From the NCBI GenBank assembly GCA_902489595.1, contig CABUAS010000027.1:1-21179 (forward strand): a stretch of DNA of 21,179 nt. The letters run 5' to 3'. Below are positions 15,041 to 21,179 of this stretch, piece by piece; position 1 is the stretch's first letter; every line of letters begins with the position of its first letter. The notes below the pieces were generated by a model. It saw nothing but the letters and a program-made list of their open reading frames with translations, ran no database searches and was not told the DNA's origin. Source of the stretch: an uncultured Oscillospiraceae bacterium (GTDB taxonomy: Bacteria; Bacillota; Clostridia; Oscillospirales; Acutalibacteraceae). The position numbers were made by a program, and so were the translations under genes.

Positions 15041-15150
15041 CCTTATTAATTTACAGATGTTCATAACAATAAATTGCAAGCGGACCATCCTTTTAAATGC
15101 ATTTTGTATATCATTTAAAACTCGTTGCAAGGCAGCAACGGAACAAATGC
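15041..15150 (-). promoter_or_regulatory. Structured leader of rplS, likely L19 autoregulatory leader
   Basis: The predicted rplS transcript has a leader of about 120 nt. Two adjacent hairpins are visible on the minus strand: CGTTGC/GCAACG with a 6-nt loop (15123-15140) and TTTTAAATG/CATTTAAAA with a 12-nt loop (15091-15120). An unpaired GGATGGTCCGCTTGC stretch (15076-15090) and the AGGAGG site follow. Low-GC Gram-positive bacteria are known to carry an L19 leader element at this place; assignment here rests on position and pairing, not on a covariance search. Confidence 0.55.
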
Positions 15151-15156
15151 CTATAT

Positions 15157-15185
15157 AATATAGCATAAGTTAATATGAAATGCAA
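15157..15185 (-). promoter_or_regulatory. Promoter of rplS
   Basis: On the minus strand, TTGCAT (15180-15185) is 17 nt from TATATT (15157-15162). The predicted start is near 15150. The -35 lies in a short palindrome (AAATGC-TT-GCATTT) 3-16 nt beyond the TIGR03936 stop; that hairpin lacks a T-tract and is not a convincing terminator. Confidence 0.6.
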
Positions 15186-15192
15186 GCATTTT

Positions 15193-15858
15193 TTACTTAA
15201 ATTCTTTAAAATCTTTGTCGAGTATTGCGATTCTTGATATGCTTTTCCATTCAAAATCCATATCAATTAATTTAATAATTGTGTCAAAAAGCAAAGTTGG
15301 GTTCAGATTTTTTTCAATCCCAGCCATTAATCTTAAATTAAGAACAATCTCTTCTCCTCTTATTGAAGAATTAAAATTCTGAATTAAGGGTTTTAAATTT
15401 GTTTCTTTAAAAATTTTGCGTTTGCCTTTTTTTACTTTTTTTTCGGCATTGATTTCGTCACTGTTTAAAACTGCATTTATTTTTTTAAGCGCAGTTTCAT
15501 TATTCTTAAACTTAATTTTGAAAACATAATCTGAATAAGCAATGTCTTTATCCTGCCTGAAATCATCATAAACCTCTAAAACTCTGATACCATCAGGCAG
15601 CACTTCATTCATTCTTTTTTTGATTTCATTATTCGTTATGTCGCCGATAATTCTTATATCCATACTCTCTGCGAAGCTTTCAATGCCAAGTGATAACGGC
15701 AGAGAAAAACTCATATACGGGTGCGGATTAAAGCCTTCGGTATACCAAAGCGGTATTTTCGCTCTTGTGAGTGCTCTCGACATACAGCGGTTTATATCAA
15801 GATGACTGATATATTTGCATCTGTCGGTTTTTGAAAATCTTAATCTAACCTCTCGCAT
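15193..15858 (-). CDS. TIGR03936 family radical SAM-associated protein (DUF2344)
   Basis: This 221-aa protein has the DUF2344/TIGR03936 signature: an N-terminal VRLRFSKTDRCKYISHLDINRCMSRA segment and the GFNPHPYMSFSLPLSLG motif. The family always occurs beside, or fused to, TIGR03960-type radical SAM proteins. Its biochemical role is unknown. Here the start lies inside the 3' end of the TIGR03960 gene (14-nt overlap), with GGAGG 8 nt before the ATG. Coupled synthesis of the two proteins is likely. In other Clostridia RNase G and rplU often follow; here rplS follows. Confidence 0.9.
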   Translation of the reverse strand: MREVRLRFSKTDRCKYISHLDINRCMSRALTRAKIPLWYTEGFNPHPYMSFSLPLSLGIESFAESMDIRIIGDITNNEIKKRMNEVLPDGIRVLEVYDDFRQDKDIAYSDYVFKIKFKNNETALKKINAVLNSDEINAEKKVKKGKRKIFKETNLKPLIQNFNSSIRGEEIVLNLRLMAGIEKNLNPTLLFDTIIKLIDMDFEWKSISRIAILDKDFKEFK

Positions 15859-17686
15859 CGCAGTGACCTCCGTTAATCATATTGGCGCCGCAGCCTGCAC
15901 ATTTTATACGGCAGTGAGGGGTAGTTTTGTTTTCGTGAGCCTTTTTGTTTTCATTTTCAAGAAATTTTCTTGAAACTCCGTAGTCAAGATGATCCCACGG
16001 CAGAAGCTCGTCAAACGGACGTCTTCTTTTTGTGTAGAAAAACGGGTCAATGCCGTTCATCTCAAACGCTTTCATCCAGGCATCGAAATTGAATTTATCA
16101 TCCCACGAATCAAATTTACAGCCAAGTTTCCACGCATCAAGCATAACTTTGCCGAGCCGCCTGTCCCCTCTTGCAAGAACACCCTCAAGAAGTGAAGTAG
16201 GCGTCTGATGATATGAAACTTTTATCTTTTTAGTTGGTATTGACTCAAGCAGATGTTCCTGTTTTGCTTTCAGGCTTTCCATACTGTCCTCAGGTTCCCA
16301 CTGAAAAGGTGTAAAAGGTTTCGGGATAAATGAAGCACAACTGATTGACACCTGAACACCGCTTCCTTTTTGCCTGTTAGGATTATTATAAAAGGTGTGA
16401 ATTACTTTCATACCGAGATCGGCAATGCCCTCAATATCTTCCATAGTTTCGGTAGGCAGACCCATCATAAAATAAAGTTTAACCGATGTCCAGCCATTAT
16501 CAAAAGCTTTTGAACAGGTTCTGATGACTTCTTCTTCGGTAACATTTTTATTGATTACATCACGCAGTCTTTGAGTGCCTGCCTCAGGAGCAAAAGTAAG
16601 ACCGCTTTTTCTTACTCTGTTAAGTTTATCAACAAGTTCATCTGAAAAATTATCAACACGCAGTGACGGCAGAGAAAGATTAATTTTATCTTTTTCAGTC
16701 CAGTCAATTAAGGAAGACAGCATTTCATTGACTTTGCTGTGGTCTGAGGTCGAGAGTGAACACAAAGACAGTTCATCATAACCCGTGGATTCAATTAGTG
16801 CTTTTGCTTGATTACTAATAGTTTCTACGGATTTTTCACGAATAGGTCTGTAGATAAATCCGGCCTGACAGAAACGGCAGCCACGGATACAGCCGCGGAA
16901 AATTTCTTCCACTGCCCTGTCGTGTACAATACTGATAAAAGGTACAACAAATTCTTTCGGATAAAAGCATTTGTTCATATCGGCAACTACAGACTTTTTT
17001 ACTTTTGAGGGTGCGCCGTAAAGCGATTTTAATCCTTTCAGTGTTCCGTTTTCGTTATAACTGTCTTCATAAAATGACGGAACATAAACACCTTTAATAT
17101 CTTTTGCTTTCAAAAGAAATTCGTGTTTTGTTGAACCGTTTTTCTTACATTCATCAAGTAAATCAAGCAATTCTATTGTTGATTCTTCACCGTCACCAAG
17201 GAAAACAATATCAACAAAATCGGTGATTGGTTCGGGATTGCAGGCACACGGACCGCCGCAGCAAATAATCGGCGTTAAATCCGTTCTGTCGCTTGATTTA
17301 AGCGGTATTCCTGCCAAATCAAGCATATTTAGAACATTAGTGTAAGAAAGTTCATACATAAGCGTAAAGCCGATAATATCGAAATCTTTTATGTAGTCTC
17401 CGCTTTCAAGAGCAAAAAGCGGTACATTATTTTTACGCATCTGCTCTTCCATATCGGTATCGGGTGCAAAAACACGTTCGCACCAGTAATTTTCTTTATC
17501 GTTAACAAGTGAATAAAGGATTTTCATACCGAGATGACTCATTCCGATTTCATACAAATCGGGAAAGCAGAAAGCATAACGCAGACTGACTTTGTTTAAA
17601 TCTTTCTGAATACTGTTAAGCTCGCCGCCTGCGTACCTTGCAGGCTTCTGAACATATTGAAGTATTTTTTCAACATTCTTTTTCAT
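15845..17686 (-). CDS. TIGR03960 family B12-binding-like radical SAM protein
   Basis: This 613-aa protein has an N-terminal cobalamin-binding-like Rossmann region (about 35-170, with ICCGGPCACNPEPI) and a radical SAM core with the [4Fe-4S] motif C266-x3-C270-x2-C273 (FRGCIRGCRFC). A segment near the C-terminus holds a second C592-x3-C596-x2-C599 cluster plus C609. The substrate is unknown; the family is conserved next to TIGR03936. The ATG overlaps the M50 protease stop by 4 nt (ATGA) and has GAGG 5 nt upstream. The length is normal for the unfused form. Confidence 0.93.
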   Translation of the reverse strand: MKKNVEKILQYVQKPARYAGGELNSIQKDLNKVSLRYAFCFPDLYEIGMSHLGMKILYSLVNDKENYWCERVFAPDTDMEEQMRKNNVPLFALESGDYIKDFDIIGFTLMYELSYTNVLNMLDLAGIPLKSSDRTDLTPIICCGGPCACNPEPITDFVDIVFLGDGEESTIELLDLLDECKKNGSTKHEFLLKAKDIKGVYVPSFYEDSYNENGTLKGLKSLYGAPSKVKKSVVADMNKCFYPKEFVVPFISIVHDRAVEEIFRGCIRGCRFCQAGFIYRPIREKSVETISNQAKALIESTGYDELSLCSLSTSDHSKVNEMLSSLIDWTEKDKINLSLPSLRVDNFSDELVDKLNRVRKSGLTFAPEAGTQRLRDVINKNVTEEEVIRTCSKAFDNGWTSVKLYFMMGLPTETMEDIEGIADLGMKVIHTFYNNPNRQKGSGVQVSISCASFIPKPFTPFQWEPEDSMESLKAKQEHLLESIPTKKIKVSYHQTPTSLLEGVLARGDRRLGKVMLDAWKLGCKFDSWDDKFNFDAWMKAFEMNGIDPFFYTKRRRPFDELLPWDHLDYGVSRKFLENENKKAHENKTTPHCRIKCAGCGANMINGGHCDARG

Positions 17687-18210
17687 ATAAACCTCATTTG
17701 ATTTAAATTAAAAATTATTAAATAAACCGCAATTAATAATACGGAAAAAATCCTGTAACAAATAAAAATATAAATTGAAACGGCGGTAAGTAATACTAAA
17801 AAAATAATTGTAATAATTTCAGATGCCTTTTCGGAAAATAAACATACCAATCTTCCGCCGTCAAGGGGTAAAACAGGATAAAGATTAATTAAAAGAAGTG
17901 CAGGATTTATATCATCCTGCAATATGAGATATAAAATCAGATTTACGGCAGGACCGCAGATAATTACAAAAAATTCAGATAATTTGCTCATCCTGCTTTC
18001 ATAATTCATTGAAATGCCGTAAAAAGAGATATTTATTTTTTGAGGATATGCCTTTAAAATAATAAGGCAAAAAAGATGACCTAATTCGTGCAGTACGGAA
18101 AACAAAATAATTAAAACTGCGTTTTTATAGCCGTAAAGCACGGCAAAAGAAAGCAGAAGAAAAAATGAAAAATCAATACTGATTTTTGTTTTATGTATAC
18201 TAAAATTCAA
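17683..18210 (-). CDS. Site-2 protease family (M50) membrane protein, SpoIVFB-like
   Basis: This 175-aa membrane protein is an intramembrane zinc metalloprotease. It has HELGH (H41, E42, H45) in one hydrophobic segment and NLYPVLPLDGGR (109-120) with the third zinc ligand D117. About four to five hydrophobic segments can be seen (residues about 14-28, 30-52, 78-97, 103-112 and 133-170). It lacks a CBS or PDZ domain, so it resembles short SpoIVFB-type proteases that process a membrane-bound sigma-factor precursor, but the substrate is unknown. The start is TTG at 18210 with GGTGA upstream. It overlaps TIGR03960 by ATGA. Confidence 0.88.
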   Translation of the reverse strand: MNFSIHKTKISIDFSFFLLLSFAVLYGYKNAVLIILFSVLHELGHLFCLIILKAYPQKINISFYGISMNYESRMSKLSEFFVIICGPAVNLILYLILQDDINPALLLINLYPVLPLDGGRLVCLFSEKASEIITIIFLVLLTAVSIYIFICYRIFSVLLIAVYLIIFNLNQMRFI

Positions 18211-18240
18211 AAAATCACCGTAAAATAATACGACTGATTA

Positions 18241-18654
18241 TTATTTTTTATTCTTATCAAGATATAATTGTAAAATCATAACGGCAGAAACAGCATCAAT
18301 ATTATCTTTTCTTTTTTTGCCGCTGATATTGTTTGCCGACAAAACATTGTGAGCCATAACGGTAGTAAGGCGTTCATCCTGATATTCAATCGGCAAATCA
18401 ATTATTTTTGAAAGTTCATATCCGAGAGATTTACATTCATCACATCTGTAGCCGTATGAACCGTCCATATTTTTAGGTAAACCGATAATTATTTTTTCAG
18501 GCTTTTCAGAAGATATAATATCTGCAATTTTCGCAATAAGTTTCGGCTGATAGTTTTCTTTAATCACCGAATGAGGATAAGCAAGAGTTTCGTTTTTATC
18601 GCAAAAAGCAATCCCCGTTCTGACATCGCCGTAATCAATAGACATTATTTTCAT
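18241..18654 (-). CDS. ruvX: Putative pre-16S rRNA nuclease / Holliday junction resolvase RuvX (YqgF)
   Basis: This 137-aa RNase H-fold protein has SIDYGDVRTGIA (5-16) with the first catalytic aspartate D7, GLPKNMDGS, YQDERLTT, and a C-terminal DNIDAVSAVMILQ with an acidic residue. YqgF proteins take part in 16S rRNA 5' maturation, and some act as Holliday junction resolvases. A GGTGAAAT site precedes the ATG. It lies just after the PBP terminator, with no strong promoter in between, and starts the ruvX-M50-TIGR03960-TIGR03936 group. Confidence 0.93.
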   Translation of the reverse strand: MKIMSIDYGDVRTGIAFCDKNETLAYPHSVIKENYQPKLIAKIADIISSEKPEKIIIGLPKNMDGSYGYRCDECKSLGYELSKIIDLPIEYQDERLTTVMAHNVLSANNISGKKRKDNIDAVSAVMILQLYLDKNKK

Positions 18655-18675
18655 ATTTCACCGTAATACTTTAAG

Positions 18676-18703
18676 AAAAGGGCATCGACAATGATGCCCT
18701 TTT
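18676..18703 (-). terminator. Terminator after the class A PBP gene
   Basis: An 11-bp perfect stem (AAAAGGGCATC with GATGCCCTTTT) with a 6-nt loop starts 4 nt after the PBP stop. The T-run is the end of the stem, followed by CTT, so termination may be incomplete and allow reading into ruvX. Confidence 0.8.
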
Positions 18704-18707
18704 AAAT

Positions 18708-21068
18708 TTATTCCGTGCCTGCAGGCTTAGTCGTTTCGGCTGTGCCTGCCGTGTTAGCCGCCGTTGTATTTTCGCCGGAAGATGTTGTTTTTTCTTCATC
18801 TTCATCATCGTTATAGAAGAATGTTGATTTACTCGGCATATTTTTAACATCAAACCAACCGTTGCCTGCACCGTAGGATTTCTGAACTATTGTATCTGAT
18901 TTCGGGAAAGTTTTTTCATTAATTCCCTTTCGGTCATAAATCTCTGCCATGACGGATTTCCAGATTGTTCCTGACGGGTTAGCAGAAAGTCGGTATACTA
19001 TTTCTTTTGGATTATCATAGCCGTACCATACAGCGGCAACATACTCGGGAGTTCCGCCGATAAACCAACGGTCCTTATCATCTGTGGTAGTACCTGTTTT
19101 ACCGAAACATTCAACTGAAGAAAGCCTGTAAGAAGTACCTGTACCGCTTGTCATAACAGTCTGCATCATCTTATTCATAATCCATGCAGACGGCTCGCTG
19201 AGAGCCTGCTCTTTTGTAGCTTCCGGGTCGGTCTGAATAATTACATTACCTTGGCTGTCCTCAATTTTATAATAGCAATATGGATAATAATACTGACCGC
19301 CGTTGCCGAATGCAGCATAAGCCGCAGTCATTTCAAGCGGAATAACGCCTGTTGTAACAGCACCTGTTGCCATAGGTGCATAATCGCAGTCCCTTACAGA
19401 ATCAAGAGATGAAATATGGAAATTCTCTGTAATAAAATCGAAAGAATAATCAACACCAATCATTTCAAGCGTCTGAGCGGCAACCGTATTCATAGATTTT
19501 GAAAGGCCGTACTGAAGTGTAACATTATCGCCTGAATAAGTTCCGCCCTGGTTGGTTGGCCACCATTTGCCGTTTACCTTTTTAAGCGGTTTATCGGGTA
19601 TCTGTGTATGCCAGTAAATTTTGCATTTATCATCTGTTTTGCTTTTTTCAATGGCAGGACCGTAAATAGACAGCGGTTTGATTGAAGAACCCGGCTGTCT
19701 TTCGGCCTGAATTGCACGATTGAAACTCAGTTTGCCGTCATACTCGCCGGTACCGCCTACAAGACCGAGAATCCTGCCCTCATAGTCCATAACAACCATT
19801 GCGCCCTGAACCGATTCATCAGGCATTTTTTTATAATTCTCGTAAATTTCTTCAAGTGATTCCTGAACATCAAAATCTATTGCTGTATAAACTTTCAAGC
19901 CGCCGCCGTAAAGCAAAGATTTAGCTTTCTTTTCGGTATAGCCCATTTTCTGCAAATCTTCAATTACGGTTTTGATTACACAGTCAACATAATAATTTTC
20001 AATTACATTATCGTTGGCACCTGTTTCACTGTCAGTAGTCTGACTGCCCTGATAATCTTCACTGTTTGTGAAAACAAGTTTGTAGTTAAGTGCCTCGTCA
20101 TACTGTTCCTGAGTGATATAATTCCACTCAAGCATTTTTTTTAGGATATAATCACGACGATCTTTGTTATTATCCGGATATTTTAACGGGTCGTTTTTAG
20201 TAGGAGCTTTTGTAATTGCAGCAATACATGCACATTCGGCAACATTCAAATCTTTTACATTTTTGCCGAAATACTTTTCGGCGGCAGTTTTTACACCGTA
20301 ACATCCATGTGAAAGATAAATTGTATTAAGATAAGCCTCAATAATTTCATCTTTGTTATAGTTTCTTTCAATATTGAGAGCAGAAAGAATTTCATTGAAT
20401 TTACGAACAAAAGTAACGTCGTTTTCATCTGTCAGGTTTTTAATTAACTGCTGAGTGATGGTAGAACCGCCCTGACTTAGATTCTGAGGCTTTACAATTA
20501 CGCCTACAAATCGAATCCAGTCTACGCCGTGATGCTTATGAAAACGTTCGTCTTCAATAGCGATAAATGCTTTCGGCATATATTCGCTCATATCTTCAAG
20601 ATTAACCCAGATACGGTTTTCTTCACCGTGAAGACGTGTAATTTCTTTTGTATTGCCGTAACTGTCTGTTCCGTAAATAAACGAAGTCTGATTCTGGCTC
20701 ATTTTTTCATCCGTAAGATTGAAAACAGGGTCGCCGTGAACAACACTGTAGCCGTAAATTGCAACTACAGAAAAGCAAACAACACAAACGACGGCAATAA
20801 CCATTGCTATTCCTGCAAATGCCTTGCCGATTTTTGCTCCTGTGGTGCTTTTTTGTTTTACAGGCTTTTTCTTTTTTCTGTTTTGCTGAGCATTTTCTTT
20901 TTCAATAACTCTGCCTCTTTTAACAGGCGTGTCTTTTTTATCGGCAGCACTGCTGTAAGCAGACGGAATATTTTTTTGTTTATTTAAATTCTTCTTGTCC
21001 TCGTTATAAACCTTGGCAGAATTATTCATAAAAGATTCAAGTAAATCATCGTAATCCTTATTTGCCAT
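18708..21068 (-). CDS. Class A penicillin-binding protein (PBP1A type)
   Basis: This 786-aa bifunctional enzyme polymerises and cross-links peptidoglycan outside the membrane. A basic cytoplasmic N-terminus leads into one transmembrane segment (about 82-106). The GT51 glycosyltransferase domain has EDERFHKHHG (catalytic E172) and GGSTITQQLIKN (about 200-211). The transpeptidase domain has S461-x-x-K464 in PGSSIKP, S525-M-N527, and K657-T-G659. The extracellular C-terminus ends in a low-complexity E/D and then Thr/Ala-rich tail. The ATG at 21068 has AGGAGG 7 nt upstream; an ATG two codons earlier lies too close to that site. Confidence 0.95.
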   Translation of the reverse strand: MANKDYDDLLESFMNNSAKVYNEDKKNLNKQKNIPSAYSSAADKKDTPVKRGRVIEKENAQQNRKKKKPVKQKSTTGAKIGKAFAGIAMVIAVVCVVCFSVVAIYGYSVVHGDPVFNLTDEKMSQNQTSFIYGTDSYGNTKEITRLHGEENRIWVNLEDMSEYMPKAFIAIEDERFHKHHGVDWIRFVGVIVKPQNLSQGGSTITQQLIKNLTDENDVTFVRKFNEILSALNIERNYNKDEIIEAYLNTIYLSHGCYGVKTAAEKYFGKNVKDLNVAECACIAAITKAPTKNDPLKYPDNNKDRRDYILKKMLEWNYITQEQYDEALNYKLVFTNSEDYQGSQTTDSETGANDNVIENYYVDCVIKTVIEDLQKMGYTEKKAKSLLYGGGLKVYTAIDFDVQESLEEIYENYKKMPDESVQGAMVVMDYEGRILGLVGGTGEYDGKLSFNRAIQAERQPGSSIKPLSIYGPAIEKSKTDDKCKIYWHTQIPDKPLKKVNGKWWPTNQGGTYSGDNVTLQYGLSKSMNTVAAQTLEMIGVDYSFDFITENFHISSLDSVRDCDYAPMATGAVTTGVIPLEMTAAYAAFGNGGQYYYPYCYYKIEDSQGNVIIQTDPEATKEQALSEPSAWIMNKMMQTVMTSGTGTSYRLSSVECFGKTGTTTDDKDRWFIGGTPEYVAAVWYGYDNPKEIVYRLSANPSGTIWKSVMAEIYDRKGINEKTFPKSDTIVQKSYGAGNGWFDVKNMPSKSTFFYNDDEDEEKTTSSGENTTAANTAGTAETTKPAGTE

Positions 21069-21123
21069 GTTCATACCTCCTAACAAGTTACAATTTTAGA
21101 TAAATATATTATTATGATTAATT

Positions 21124-21152
21124 ATTATACAATAAAGATTTGAATTAATAAA
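21124..21152 (-). promoter_or_regulatory. Probable promoter of the class A PBP gene
   Basis: A consensus TATAAT (21124-21129) lies about 55 nt upstream of the PBP ATG on the minus strand. The -35 at 17-nt spacing is weak (TTTATT, 21147-21152). The rest of the right edge is AT-rich with no visible gene. Confidence 0.5.
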
Positions 21153-21179
21153 GAAATTTTTTGTAAAATAATAAAAGGA

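Noticed and set aside
15067..15120. A 17-codon open frame (ATG at 15114 to TGA near 15063) inside the rplS leader, as a possible leader peptide
   Set aside because: No ribosome binding site precedes it, its ATG lies in the predicted hairpin stem, and its codons show no regulatory pattern. Probably chance.
18656..18692. A TTGTCG-17-TATTAC promoter for ruvX
   Set aside because: Both boxes are weak, the -35 lies in the terminator loop, and transcription would start at the ruvX binding site or start codon, leaving no leader.
20529..20987. A 152-codon plus-strand frame opposite the start of the PBP gene
   Set aside because: It lies wholly antisense to the PBP N-terminal and GT51 coding sequence, which has clear motifs, and it has no supported start.

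Overview
This window is an ordinary housekeeping stretch from a low-GC Gram-positive anaerobe. The gene order (tig-clpP-clpX-lon-ysxC, rplS-rbgA-rnhB-yraN, and an M50 protease next to the TIGR03960/TIGR03936 radical-SAM pair), AGGAGG-type ribosome binding sites, TTGnnn-17-TATAAT promoters and CCA-encoding tRNA genes point to class Clostridia, probably the Oscillospirales/Ruminococcaceae. That placement is inference from gene content; no 16S rRNA gene is present. Every gene lies on the minus strand except one 55-codon DUF1540 gene. I see no prophage, insertion sequence, CRISPR array, toxin or defence genes.

Read in the direction of transcription (right to left): a class A penicillin-binding protein (18708-21068) ends at a terminator. 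Next come ruvX, an M50 site-2 protease, the large radical SAM protein TIGR03960 and its partner TIGR03936, the last three with overlapping ends. rplS (L19) follows with its own promoter, a structured leader of about 120 nt and a terminator. A promoter embedded in that terminator starts rbgA-rnhB-yraN, followed by thrC. yraN is broken by an in-frame TAA. The plus-strand DUF1540 gene (11035-11202) sits convergent to thrC and divergent from a metallophosphoesterase gene. A strong promoter after that gene drives tig-clpP-clpX. A terminator overlapping the next promoter separates this from lon-ysxC-lysA. A further terminator/promoter pair precedes yerC-methyltransferase-hslO. Last is a five-gene tRNA operon (Val-Asp-Phe-Gly-Cys) ending in a terminator at the left edge.

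The genes combine into familiar modules: protein folding and proteolysis (trigger factor, ClpXP, Lon, Hsp33), ribosome assembly (L19, RbgA, YsxC), nucleic-acid maintenance (RNase HII, RuvX), cell wall (class A PBP and the diaminopimelate decarboxylase that consumes a wall precursor), and threonine/lysine synthesis. The least understood part is the M50 protease/TIGR03960/TIGR03936 cluster. The clearest anomaly is the yraN nonsense codon. I did not find evidence of a new biological system; the findings list gives modest points worth checking.
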